64,000 bases of DNA. Origin: CAYQNU01 sp964419055 (GTDB taxonomy: Bacteria > Bacteroidota > Bacteroidia > Flavobacteriales_D > Parvicellaceae). The notes below the pieces were generated by a model, which ran no database searches, had not been told where the DNA came from, and saw nothing but the letters and a program-made list of their open reading frames with translations. Position 1 is the stretch's first letter, and each line of letters opens with the position of its first letter. Position numbers and translations under genes: made by a program. Below, piece by piece: positions 28,928-38,223 of the stretch. The stretch lies in the NCBI GenBank assembly GCA_964419055.1, contig CAYQNU010000005.1, forward strand, positions 1 to 64,000. Direction: 5' to 3'.

Positions 28928-30604
28928 TTATTCAATGGGTTCAATATTCATTACCAATCTAAAACCAACGGTTGGGTAGCCTTTAGTTGGGTCAGCAAAA
29001 ATTTTAGCCATTTGACTTGCATAAGATTTACCTTCGTAGTATTCATCTCGATAATCTAACCAATTGGCACCAACAACCATTCGACCATTAGGATGATTAA
29101 ATGTGTTGTAATATTCCTCTAAAAGAGCTTGAATATCAGCATCCATTCCTTTTGTTTTGAGTAACAATTCCATTCGCTTATAATACATCAATTGGTAATT
29201 TTCGTTGTAAGATTCTTGCAACCATTCCGAAACATTCTTACCAAGATTATTGATGTTTAATATATCGTTTTTATTGATTTTGGAGTTGAATTGTATAGGT
29301 TTTAAGAAAAAGTCTCTTAAATATTTATAATTTCCATTTTCATCCAAAAATTGACAAGGATAGGTCTTTCTGAGGAAAACCGTTAATCGATTTATTGAAC
29401 CTAACTTTTGTTCATCATCTTCACTTGCATATTTCTCCGTAATACTATCATTAATTGGAGAAAATTGATTATCAGTAATTATTAAATCAGTTAACCAACT
29501 ATAGTTTGACTTCATAGCTACTTTTTGTGCCTCCATAGATTTAGATACGGCATATTCCCATTGATAAATGGTAGACAAATCGATGTTTAATTTAAAAGGT
29601 AGTTTTTCCTTAATAGCAAATTTTGTTACTTCTTTAGTTATCCAATTACAAAAAGCTTGAGCTTGGTCCCAAGAAATATTTACTGCCGGATAATTATCAT
29701 AGGCAAAATGCCAAAAATAACATTCGGTCCAGTCATACAAAAAAATTGAACAAGCAGAACTCCATTTTAATGTATCAGGGTAAACATTCAACGTTTTAAC
29801 ATTGCCTTCTTTATCTGTATATTGGTAGTTTAATTTTTTGGAATCAATAGCTAAACGGTCATAAAATCGATTACCTTGACCTAGATACATATCTGCCAAA
29901 ATTGGGTATTGCTCATTTTCTTCAATTTTTCTCCATTCAATTGGTGTTTCCCAATTCAAATTCCACTGTGCAGTATCTTTAATATTTCCTTTAGCATCAA
30001 AAGTTGGTGTGAGCCAATTTTCTGCACCCAATTCTGCTGCGAGTAGTCTTCTTACTACACTGTCTCGAACATAATTTACAAATACTTTATAATCACTATT
30101 TCTAATTTCATTATTCAATATAAAAAAAGGCTTGAAAAAGTCAGATAGATTTTTGTTTGTTAACTCATTTAAATTCAATTGAAATTGATTAACATCCACC
30201 GAAACATTAGTAGGGTTCTGATAATAAGCTAAACTGCTTGGGACAATCCATTTTTTATTTTGACTTAAATCATTAGCAGGATTAAAAAAAGTATAATTGC
30301 TAAAATTTTTATAAAATAATTCACCCGTAGAACTCTTTATATAAAACGTATCAATAATGGATTTGTGAAGTGTATCGCGAATGAGTTCTTTTTGAAATGG
30401 AAAATTGTTTCGTAATTCTATGGTTTTTAAAATTCGATTAGTTGATTTATTATTCAAAGGTATTTTATAAAATGTTGGTTTAATAGCTGTTCTTGCATAT
30501 ACCAACGTATCATAATAAGGTGTTAATGTGTTCTTTTGAGAAAAAACACTAATACTTGAAATAAGTATAAAAAAAAGTATGATTGGCTTTATTTTTAAAA
30601 TCAT
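28928..30604 (-). CDS. GldJ/GldK-like SUMF1-domain protein
   Basis: About 558 residues. A signal peptide (1-23) precedes a formylglycine-generating-enzyme-like fold. NNEIRNSDYKVFVNYVRDSV (about 160-180), YFWHFAYDNYPAVNISWDQA and QAFCNWITKE strongly resemble GldJ/GldK of the gliding/T9SS machinery, and PTVGFRLV closes the fold. Unlike true GldJ and GldK it lacks an evident lipobox, so it is probably a diverged paralogue. FGE-type catalytic cysteines are not conserved in these relatives. The start is ATG 30604; a TTG lies three codons upstream. Confidence 0.78.
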   Translation of the reverse strand: MILKIKPIILFFILISSISVFSQKNTLTPYYDTLVYARTAIKPTFYKIPLNNKSTNRILKTIELRNNFPFQKELIRDTLHKSIIDTFYIKSSTGELFYKNFSNYTFFNPANDLSQNKKWIVPSSLAYYQNPTNVSVDVNQFQLNLNELTNKNLSDFFKPFFILNNEIRNSDYKVFVNYVRDSVVRRLLAAELGAENWLTPTFDAKGNIKDTAQWNLNWETPIEWRKIEENEQYPILADMYLGQGNRFYDRLAIDSKKLNYQYTDKEGNVKTLNVYPDTLKWSSACSIFLYDWTECYFWHFAYDNYPAVNISWDQAQAFCNWITKEVTKFAIKEKLPFKLNIDLSTIYQWEYAVSKSMEAQKVAMKSNYSWLTDLIITDNQFSPINDSITEKYASEDDEQKLGSINRLTVFLRKTYPCQFLDENGNYKYLRDFFLKPIQFNSKINKNDILNINNLGKNVSEWLQESYNENYQLMYYKRMELLLKTKGMDADIQALLEEYYNTFNHPNGRMVVGANWLDYRDEYYEGKSYASQMAKIFADPTKGYPTVGFRLVMNIEPIE

Positions 30605-30667
30605 AGTAAACAAAACTAATGCTATAATTATAAAACTATAATTAGTTGCAAATAAATACTTTCATAA

Positions 30668-32317
30668 TCACTGATAAACACTTTTACCATCTATAAAGGT
30701 TGCTTTTACAAACGTCTTGAGTATATCTGATTCTTCGCAATTGAGTAAGTCATTAGTGAGCACAACAAAATCAGCTCTTTTTCCTACTTCTAAAGATCCT
30801 TTTTCTTTTTCTTCAAAATTGGCCAATGCTGCCCAAATGGTCATTCCCTTCAAAGCTTCTTCACGTGATAGTGCATTTTCTATTTGAAAACCATTTTTTG
30901 GGTAACCATTTCTGTTTTTTCTGGCCACCGCAGCATAAAATGTTTCAATCGGGTTAATACGCTCAATCGGAAAATCGGTGCCTAATGCTATTAATCCGTT
31001 TTGTATTAATAATTGTTGGTATGCATAACTGTTTTTGGCTCTTTTTTCGCCTAACAATTTTACCACCCAAAGCATATCGCTCGTAGCATGTGTTGGTTGC
31101 ACAGATGGAATTATTGAGTACGTTTTGAATTTTACATAATCTATTGGGTCAACCAGTTGTGCATGTTCAATGCGCCATCTTCGGTCATTCGTTTCTTTTA
31201 GCACTTTTGCATAACTATCTAATGTGATTTTAACCGCAGAATCACCAATGGCGTGTGTACACATTTGAAATTTGGCTTCATACAACCGTTCGGCCATTTT
31301 TTCAAAATATTCCTTGTTTTTTAATAAAAAGCCCACGTTTTTAGGGTTTAAACTGTCATAGTAAGGTTTAGTAAGGCAAGCTGTTTTGCTTCCCATTGAG
31401 CCATCACTGTAAAATTTAAAACCAGCAATATTTAATTTTTTGGTTTTATAGGGTTGTCCTATGCTGTCTAAGAAATAGTCCATGTTAATTTTATTATCAG
31501 ATAACATTACATAAATATTCATCAACAGTTCCCCTGATTGTTCCATTTTTTCAAGTAATTGAACATCTGATTTATCAATACCAGCTTCATCAACCGTTGT
31601 TAAACCCACTTCAAAACAATTTTGTTGAGCATCTAATACGGCCTTTCTTTTATCACTTTCAGTGGGAGTTGGAATTTTTGACAACACCAATCCAACTGCA
31701 TTGTCCATTAACATTCCTGTAAGTTTACCATTTAAAACTTCAATATGACCTCCTGCAATAACAATAGTATCTTTTATTCCAGCCAATTCAATTGCTTTTT
31801 GATTGACTAAAGCACCGTGACCATCCACACGCCACAATAAAACTGGAATATCAGGAAATGCCAAATTGAGCTCTGTATTATTAGGGAAGTTGGAATCTTT
31901 CCATAAGTTATTGTTCCAACCTCTCCCTATTATCCAACCATTACTTGACGGGTTTTTTTGGTTGAAATCAATACACTTTTTAATCATTTCCTCTAACGAA
32001 TTTACCGCTGTTAAATCAACCTGCTGCAAACTCAAACCATATCCTAAAAAGTGACAATGTGCATCAATAAAACCTGGATAAATACTTGATTTTTGGGCAT
32101 CATACATTTCATCTGCACTGTATTTATTAAGTATTTGATTTTCTTTTCCCATATCTATGATCACTCCATCTTGAATAACCATGGCCTCATAAACAGTAAA
32201 GTTGTCATCAACACTATAAATTACGGCATTGTGCACAATTAAATCGGCCTTTTCCGGACGTATGCAAGAAGAAATTAAGAGAATTAACACTAAAGAAAAA
32301 ACAATTGAAAGTTTCAT
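30668..32317 (-). CDS. Amidohydrolase (YtcJ-like) lipoprotein
   Basis: A 549-residue amidohydrolase-3 enzyme. The lipoprotein signal ends in LLISSC (Cys 18). The metal-binding IDAHCHFLGYG lies near 87-97, then DGSMGSKTACL, RIEHAQLV and LGTDFPIERINP. The C-terminus returns to the small beta domain (GKRADFVVLTNDLL). Such enzymes hydrolyse N-acyl amino acids or related amides; the exact substrate is unknown. Predicted to sit in the envelope. Confidence 0.9.
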   Translation of the reverse strand: MKLSIVFSLVLILLISSCIRPEKADLIVHNAVIYSVDDNFTVYEAMVIQDGVIIDMGKENQILNKYSADEMYDAQKSSIYPGFIDAHCHFLGYGLSLQQVDLTAVNSLEEMIKKCIDFNQKNPSSNGWIIGRGWNNNLWKDSNFPNNTELNLAFPDIPVLLWRVDGHGALVNQKAIELAGIKDTIVIAGGHIEVLNGKLTGMLMDNAVGLVLSKIPTPTESDKRKAVLDAQQNCFEVGLTTVDEAGIDKSDVQLLEKMEQSGELLMNIYVMLSDNKINMDYFLDSIGQPYKTKKLNIAGFKFYSDGSMGSKTACLTKPYYDSLNPKNVGFLLKNKEYFEKMAERLYEAKFQMCTHAIGDSAVKITLDSYAKVLKETNDRRWRIEHAQLVDPIDYVKFKTYSIIPSVQPTHATSDMLWVVKLLGEKRAKNSYAYQQLLIQNGLIALGTDFPIERINPIETFYAAVARKNRNGYPKNGFQIENALSREEALKGMTIWAALANFEEKEKGSLEVGKRADFVVLTNDLLNCEESDILKTFVKATFIDGKSVYQ

Positions 32318-32428
32318 AGTACTAGGAACTATATTTATTTATCCGGCTAAATTAGTAAGAAAATGGCTTGAAAGATAGGATTGCACTTCAATAATGATTT
32401 GCGAATTAAGAAATTCAATTTCCTTCCG

Positions 32429-32436
32429 TATCTTTG
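32429..32436 (+). promoter_or_regulatory. Candidate -7 element before the GT4 gene
   Basis: TATCTTTG lies six bases upstream of the chosen ATG at 32443, again implying a very short leader. No good -33 element is at standard spacing. Confidence 0.4.
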
Positions 32437-32442
32437 TTGTCC

Positions 32443-33555
32443 ATGAAATCAGTATTTGTATCTGTTATCAATGATTTGTCACACGACCAACGTGTGCACA
32501 AAGTGTGTACGGTTTTACATGAAAAGGGATTCAAGGTGACCTTGGTGGGAAGGCAATTACCCGATAGTCAACCCATAAATCGAGCTTATCAAACAAAAAG
32601 AATGAAAATGCTGTTCAAAAGAGGAGCCTTTTTTTATGCTTTTTTTAATGTACGTCTATTTTTTCTTTTGCTATTTAGTAAAACGGATATTCTCCATTCA
32701 AATGATTTAGATACACTTTTGGCAAATTATTTAGTAAGCAAAATAAAAAGAGTTCCTTTAATATACGATAGCCATGAATATTTTACGGGCGTTCCTGAAA
32801 TTCAAAACAGAAAATGGGTAAAAAAAGTATGGACAACGATTGAAAAATGGATATTTCCAAAACTGAAATTTGTTTTTACAGTAAATGAATCCATTGCTGA
32901 TTTATACAAGCAACAATACAAAGTAAATGTATGGGTTATGCGAAATATACCCAGTATGAAAAACATACAACTTTTCAAGTCTAAAGAGGATTTGAATCTA
33001 CCAAAAGATAGGAAAATCATTATTTTACAAGGTGCTGGAATAAATGTAGATAGAGGTGCAGAAGAACTGCTAGAAGCGGTGGCGTTGATGAACAATTGTT
33101 TATTGGTCATCGCAGGAAGTGGAGATGTGATTGAACAATTAAAATTGCGTTCCCAAAAAGAAGATTTAACCGATAAAGTTATGTTCACAGGAAAGCTTCC
33201 TTATGAAGAAATGATGCAATACACTATGTTATCGGATGTTGGTGTAACACTAGATAAACCCAATAATACAAATTACGAATTGAGTTTACCCAATAAGTTA
33301 TTTGACTATATTAAAGCAGGTATTCCTATTTTGAGTAGTAATTTAATAGAGATAAAAAAAGTTATTCAAACGTATCAAATTGGGGCAATAATTATAGATC
33401 ATAATCCGTTAACCATTAAAAATGGTTTAGAAGAAATTTTGAACGATGAGACTAGGCGATTGCAGTATGTTGAAAATTCGAAAAAGGCTTCAAAGCAACT
33501 ATCTTGGGAAAATGAAGTCCTTGAGTTAGTTCAGGTGTATGATAAGTTAAAGTGA
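32443..33555 (+). CDS. Family 4 glycosyltransferase
   Basis: A 370-residue GT-B enzyme. The N-terminal half contains HSNDLDTLLANYLVSKIKRVP and IYDSHEYFTGVPE, typical of GT4 acceptor domains. The C-terminal half has LQGAGINVDRGAEELLEA and SLPNKLFDYIKAGIPIL. The ATG at 32443 is chosen over TTG 32434. A second glycosyltransferase begins 23 bases later on the same strand. Substrates unknown. Confidence 0.88.
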   Translation: MKSVFVSVINDLSHDQRVHKVCTVLHEKGFKVTLVGRQLPDSQPINRAYQTKRMKMLFKRGAFFYAFFNVRLFFLLLFSKTDILHSNDLDTLLANYLVSKIKRVPLIYDSHEYFTGVPEIQNRKWVKKVWTTIEKWIFPKLKFVFTVNESIADLYKQQYKVNVWVMRNIPSMKNIQLFKSKEDLNLPKDRKIIILQGAGINVDRGAEELLEAVALMNNCLLVIAGSGDVIEQLKLRSQKEDLTDKVMFTGKLPYEEMMQYTMLSDVGVTLDKPNNTNYELSLPNKLFDYIKAGIPILSSNLIEIKKVIQTYQIGAIIIDHNPLTIKNGLEEILNDETRRLQYVENSKKASKQLSWENEVLELVQVYDKLK

Positions 33556-33578
33556 AATAACTAATAATTAGGTTTATT

Positions 33579-34727
33579 TTGGGTGTAGATTTACATATAG
33601 TTTCATTTGATATTCCGTTTCCGGCCAATTACGGTGGAGTAGTAGATGTGTTTTATAAAATTAAAGCTTTGCATGAATTGGGGTGTAAAATTCACTTGCA
33701 TTGTTATGAATATGGCAGACAACGTTCAGATGAGTTGTCAAAGTATTGTGTTTCGGTTCAATATTACCAAAGAGATGAAAATAAATTGAATTTCCTCAAA
33801 AAAGAACCTTATGTTGTAATAAGTCGCTCAAGTAAAGATTTACTTGATAATTTATTACAAGATGAATACCCAATTCTAATTGAAGGATTGCATAATTGTT
33901 GGCTGATTAATCATCTTAAACCATCTGACCGAATAGTGATGGTACGCACCCACAATGTTGAACATGACTATTATTTAGGTTTGGCTAAAGTAGAGAAAAA
34001 TCTAGCAAAAAGACACTATTTTAAATGGGAAGCAGCCAAACTTGAAAAGTTTGAAGAAATCCTTTCTAAAGCAGATATATTATGGGCAATATCACCAAAT
34101 GATCAAAATTATTTTGAAAAAAAATACGGTCATTCTCAATTATTACCAGCATTTCATTCCAGTGAAGTGGTCACTTCTAAGGAAGGCAAAGGGACTTATG
34201 CATTATATCACGGTAATTTGGCTGTTGGTGAAAATGTAGAAGCTTCAACGTTTTTAATCAATGAAGTTTTTTCGAGAATTGATTTTCCATTAATAATAGC
34301 AGGGAGCACACCTCCAAATGAGTTGAAACAACTAGTCAGCAAATACAGAAATATTAGTTTACAATCGGATATTTCAGTTGATCAGTTGGATCGTTTGATA
34401 GAAAATGCTCATATAAACATTTTACCTACTTTTCAACCAACAGGAATTAAATTGAAATTGCTTTCGGCATTGTACAAGGGTCGTTTTTGTATTGTCAACA
34501 AATTTATGATTGAAAATACTGGATTAGAATCGTTATGTTATGTACCCGATAACCCAAAATTGATGATTGATACTATCGAAAAAATTGTAAATGAAACTTT
34601 TACATCCGATCATATTACGGAAAGAGAAAGGGTTTTGATAGAAGGTTTTTCTAATAAGAGTAATGCCAAATTTTTAATACACCAAATTCAATCAGGATTT
34701 CATAAATCTGCCATATTTAAAACATAA
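33579..34727 (+). CDS. Glycosyltransferase (GT-B fold)
   Basis: A 382-residue protein beginning LHIVSFDIPFPANYGGVVDVFYKIKAL, the nucleotide-sugar glycosyltransferase start with a glycine-rich loop. A VRTHNVEHDYY block near 125 and a C-terminal LPTFQPTGIKLKLLSALYKG follow. No upstream ATG is in frame, so a TTG start at 33579 is likely. It follows the GT4 gene directly and probably acts on the same glycan. Confidence 0.82.
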   Translation: MGVDLHIVSFDIPFPANYGGVVDVFYKIKALHELGCKIHLHCYEYGRQRSDELSKYCVSVQYYQRDENKLNFLKKEPYVVISRSSKDLLDNLLQDEYPILIEGLHNCWLINHLKPSDRIVMVRTHNVEHDYYLGLAKVEKNLAKRHYFKWEAAKLEKFEEILSKADILWAISPNDQNYFEKKYGHSQLLPAFHSSEVVTSKEGKGTYALYHGNLAVGENVEASTFLINEVFSRIDFPLIIAGSTPPNELKQLVSKYRNISLQSDISVDQLDRLIENAHINILPTFQPTGIKLKLLSALYKGRFCIVNKFMIENTGLESLCYVPDNPKLMIDTIEKIVNETFTSDHITERERVLIEGFSNKSNAKFLIHQIQSGFHKSAIFKT

Positions 34728-34762
34728 TTCCTTCAAAGTTGTTATATAATAAAATGGAAATT

Positions 34763-34942
34763 ATGTTTGGATTATTTAAGAAAAAAAGCGAATTGGAACT
34801 GTTGGATCAAAACTATAAAAAGTTGATGGAAGAAGCCTTTATTTTATCCAAATCGAATCGTTTGGAAAGTGATAAAAAATATGGTGAAGCCCACGTCTTA
34901 TCTGAAAAAATAGCCTTACTCAAGGCAAATGAAAAGAAATAA
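34763..34942 (+). CDS. Lacal_2735 family small protein
   Basis: A 59-residue charged helical protein beginning MFGLFKKKSELELL and containing a KYGEAHVLSEKI repeat-like helix. It matches the Lacal_2735 family of Flavobacteriia as I remember it. In-frame ATG at 34754 and TTG at 34739 exist; the family usually starts at MFGLFKKK. Function unknown. It is short enough to be missed by annotation tools. Confidence 0.82.
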   Translation: MFGLFKKKSELELLDQNYKKLMEEAFILSKSNRLESDKKYGEAHVLSEKIALLKANEKK

Positions 34943-34974
34943 ACGTATTGTTATCTGGTTTCCTCTGAATCAAT

Positions 34975-36736
34975 TTAATACTCCAATTCCAAATCAAGGC
35001 GTTCTCTAAATGCTTGAAGTAGCGGGTTTTTTTCTGCCATTTTCAAGAATTTATCTTTATTAGTGAGATGTTGAATGTCATCAACAGTTTCATTAACTTC
35101 TATTTTTAAATCAATTGAAAAATTATTTAGTTCTACTCTTAAATAATTAATCAAGTGTTGTTTTCTGCCATCCAATTCCAATTGTTGTATTTTATTGTCA
35201 ACAACGAGGTGAACCAATTGATTTTCATCTAATGTGAAAGGATTTTTTGTTAATGTGGCAATCAATCCAGGCTTACCTTCTTTAATCAGTAAATGACAAT
35301 AGGCGCTCCAAACAGATTTCAACTGCTCAAGGCTAAATGGGTCTTTTGCTTTTGAGGTAAATTCTTCAGTACCATCTGTATTTTGATTGCTTTCTTCAGC
35401 CTTTTTATTTATGGAGAATTTTGATTTTAAACTCAATTCACCAAATTTAGGAATGGAGGTTATCGCAGCTGGTTTTTCAATATTTTTTTCAGCAACAATT
35501 GAAAAATTGTTTGTGGAGGTAACAATTTCTTTTTTGACTTCTAATGAGGGTTGTTTTTCTTCAACCGGTTTGAAGGTTTCTGTTTGATGTTCTGTTGGAA
35601 CTTGATTTTGAGTTGGGGCAATTATAAAAAGACCGTCAACGGAGAATAGGGATGGCCTAATTTTTTTTTTCGCTCCCTAACGCAGTTAGAGAACATAATT
35701 TCATTAGCGCTAATTCTATCAGTAGCCTTTGATTTTTGGTAGCTTTGAAATGAACATCCGCTTCTGCCATAATAGAAAGCCCATCAACTAATGATTTAGC
35801 AGGAGCTAAGGTGCTTTGTTGTTGATATTTTTCTTTTACACCTTCACTGACTTCGAGCAATTTTAAGGTAATGGCGTCTTTACAAACTAATAAATTCCTG
35901 AAATGAGCTGCTAATCCTATAATAAAATGATGCGAATCAAATCCATTGGAAACTATTTCATCATAAACAACTAAGGTTTGATGAATTTCATTTTTTATGA
36001 TGTGATCGGTGATTTTAAAATAATAATCGTAATCTAGAATATTGAGGTTTTTAATAACATCAGCATAGGTAATATGATTGCCACTGAAGCTAACCATTTG
36101 ATCAAAAATCGACAAGGCATCACGTAAAGCACCATCAGCTTTTTCAGCAATTACATGCAATGCATCCGTATCCGCATTGATATTTTCTTCTTGAGCAATC
36201 CAAGCTAAGTGTTTGGCAATGTCATTTATGGTGATTCTATTAAAATCATATATTTGACAACGAGACAAAATCGTTGGAATGATTTTGTGTTTTTCAGTAG
36301 TAGCTAAAATAAAAATAGCGTAAGGTGGAGGCTCTTCCAACGTCTTTAAAAAAGCGTTAAAAGCTTGATTACTCAACATGTGAACCTCATCTATTACATA
36401 TACTTTGTATTTTCCAATTTGCGGAGGTATACGAACTTGATCTGTTATTATTCGAATATCCTCTACTGAATTGTGAGATGCGGCATCTAATTCAAATACA
36501 TTAAATGAATAGTCCTCATCATCAGAAGACCCTGCTTGATTAATGGCTTTAGCAAATATCCGGGCACAAGTTGTTTTACCCACACCTCTCGGACCACAAA
36601 ATAAAAATGCCTGAGCTAAATGACCTGTTTCTATAGCATGCTTGATGGTAGAAGTAATAGCTTCCTGCCCAACAACACTTTCCCAGGTGGTTGGACGGTA
36701 TTTTCTTGCCGATACTATAAATTGTTCTTCAGACAT
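34975..36736 (-). CDS. dnaX: DNA polymerase III gamma/tau subunit, split by an A10 frameshift site
   Basis: The first frame (36736-35657) encodes 359 residues: AAA+ clamp-loader domains I-III with GPRGVGKTT (about 48-56), IDEVHML and a sensor-1 LATTEKHKI. The usual zinc-binding cysteines are replaced by an acidic AGSSDDEDY stretch. It stops directly after ten A residues (minus strand; + coordinates 35661-35670). Skipping one base there opens an uninterrupted frame to 34975 (KKIRPSLFSVDG onward), giving a 586-residue tau. The break falls at the gamma/tau boundary. Either transcriptional slippage makes both products, or this is an assembly error or mutation; the sequence alone cannot decide. 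Confidence 0.9.
35661..35670 (-). promoter_or_regulatory. Homopolymer slippage site in dnaX (A10 in the mRNA)
   Basis: The coding strand reads GAA followed by AAA AAA AAT TAG in the clamp-loader frame. A transcript with nine or twelve A residues would read into the tau tail. A -1 ribosomal shift would reach a stop after about fifteen codons, and so would not yield tau. Confidence 0.65.
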
Positions 36737-36824
36737 TGCACAAAAATAACATATATCCTCTTATTGAAACGATCATCATTTTATATTTTATCAACAATTA
36801 GTATGCTTTCCTATAGTATAATTT

Positions 36825-36832
36825 TATCTTTG
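36825..36832 (+). promoter_or_regulatory. Candidate -7 element of the phosphoribosyltransferase gene
   Basis: TATCTTTG, 27 bases upstream of the ATG at 36860, matches TAnnTTTG. It lies in the divergent region between dnaX and this gene. Confidence 0.5.
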
Positions 36833-36859
36833 CAGCCGTTAGACATCAAATCAATTGCA

Positions 36860-37369
36860 ATGAAACAACGAACATTAATATTAGACAGTATTAAGGCCGA
36901 GCAAAAGCTTAATAGAATTGCTTATGAGATTTTAGAAAATAATTTTGAGGAAACAGAGATCGTTCTTGTTGGAATAATGAATAGGGGAGCTGTAATTGCT
37001 GAAAGAATAAGTGGAATACTAAAATCAATCAGCACTACTAAAATTACTTTATTGACCATTACACTTCCTACTGATTTATATAAAGGTCAAGTGGTATTGT
37101 CTGATTCAATAAGTTCAATCGAAAACAAATCCGTTGTAGTTATTGATGATGTTTTGAATTCAGGAAGAACACTTATTTATGCTACAACATATTTACTATC
37201 CGTTCCAACAAAAAAAATTCACACAGCTGTACTTGTAGATCGAATGCATCGATTATATCCTATAAGAGCAGATTTTGCTGGAACCTCCTTGTCAACTACA
37301 TTAAAAGAACACATTGCCGTTGAGATTTCAGGTGCCACTAATGATAAAATTGAAGTTTATTTGGAGTAA
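36860..37369 (+). CDS. Phosphoribosyltransferase (PyrR-like)
   Basis: A 169-residue type I phosphoribosyltransferase. The PRPP-binding loop VVVIDDVLNSGRTL lies at about 93-106, and the catalytic flexible region follows LTITLPTDLY. Length and layout resemble PyrR/uracil phosphoribosyltransferase-like regulators, but the pyrimidine-operon context is missing, so the base used is uncertain. The longer open frame from 36620 overlaps dnaX and is not real; the ATG at 36860 follows a good -7 element. Confidence 0.85.
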   Translation: MKQRTLILDSIKAEQKLNRIAYEILENNFEETEIVLVGIMNRGAVIAERISGILKSISTTKITLLTITLPTDLYKGQVVLSDSISSIENKSVVVIDDVLNSGRTLIYATTYLLSVPTKKIHTAVLVDRMHRLYPIRADFAGTSLSTTLKEHIAVEISGATNDKIEVYLE

Positions 37370-37379
37370 TAAAACAAAA

Positions 37380-37407
37380 AAAGGAAACCTGATTATTTGT
37401 TTCCTTT
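37380..37407. terminator. Terminator between the phosphoribosyltransferase and DUF4294 genes
   Basis: A 9-bp stem, aaaggaaac with gtttccttt, with A/T-rich flanks on both sides between convergent genes. It overlaps the last codons of the DUF4294 gene. Confidence 0.7.
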
Positions 37408-38076
37408 ATTTTTTGCGTTTTTCTTATTTTGCTTATCTAATTTCTTTTTCTCCTTTTTTGACATAGATTGTTTGGCTTTGTCGGTTCTAATTTCACGAGG
37501 GATGGGTTTTAATTTTCCTTCCTCTATTTCTCTCAAAACTATAGCCATAATTGCATCTTCACCTTCAGGGTCATATTCGTATTTAATACTTGTTCCAAAA
37601 GCTGAAACTACCGTTTGCCACCACATCGCTTTTAACCCACTTTGATAGGTTTTAATTATGTCAAAGGTAGTGAGACCTGTTTCTTTGTGAATAATCTTCA
37701 TTAAATACATTCCACGAGTAATAGACATATCAGCTATTTCATCGCCAAATTCTTCTTTTAAATAATTATTAACCTCCTTAGAATATTGATTTTGTTCTCT
37801 TCTTTTGGGTATATGATTTAATGAGTCTTCAAATTCTTGTAGCATAGCAGAGGCCAACATTCCATATTCATAAACTCGCAACACATAATATTTAGTGTTT
37901 TCATATTCTTTTTTGAATTTATCGCTTTTAACTTGAATGTTGACTTCAGATAAAACATAAGTGGGTGTGGTATCATTTTCTGAAATCATAGGAATGGGCT
38001 TACCCGTTTGACTCGTCAAAACAAAGGGAACAAATGCCAATAAGCTTATTGAGAAAAGTTTTTCAAATGTTTTCAT
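37393..38076 (-). CDS. DUF4294 domain protein
   Basis: A 227-residue exported protein. The signal peptide (1-22) is followed by the DUF4294 domain (about 45-190) with YYVLRVYEYGMLASAML and SGLKAMWWQTVVSAFGTSIKYEYDP-like conserved segments. The tail is very lysine-rich (KKEKKKLDKQNKKNAKNKG). The family is almost confined to Bacteroidota and has no assigned function. Predicted periplasmic. Confidence 0.88.
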   Translation of the reverse strand: MKTFEKLFSISLLAFVPFVLTSQTGKPIPMISENDTTPTYVLSEVNIQVKSDKFKKEYENTKYYVLRVYEYGMLASAMLQEFEDSLNHIPKRREQNQYSKEVNNYLKEEFGDEIADMSITRGMYLMKIIHKETGLTTFDIIKTYQSGLKAMWWQTVVSAFGTSIKYEYDPEGEDAIMAIVLREIEEGKLKPIPREIRTDKAKQSMSKKEKKKLDKQNKKNAKNKGNK

Positions 38077-38223
38077 AATGTGGGTTTTAACGAGATTTAT
38101 TTCATTAGGTTCTGTTTTTAACCCAATAATTTATTTTTTGTTATATTTACATCGTTAAAAAATCTTAATTGAAGCAAACAAAGTTGTTGGCGGTTTCAAA
38201 TAAAAAGCTAAATAATAAACATT

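Noticed and set aside
35661..35670. Classic -1 ribosomal frameshift in dnaX as in E. coli
   Set aside because: A -1 shift reaches a stop after about fifteen codons; only a +1/-2 change joins the tau frame, which fits transcript slippage better.
36620..36859. N-terminal extension of the phosphoribosyltransferase
   Set aside because: It would overlap the start of dnaX on the other strand and lacks family similarity; the -7 element and the ATG at 36860 define a normal-length protein.
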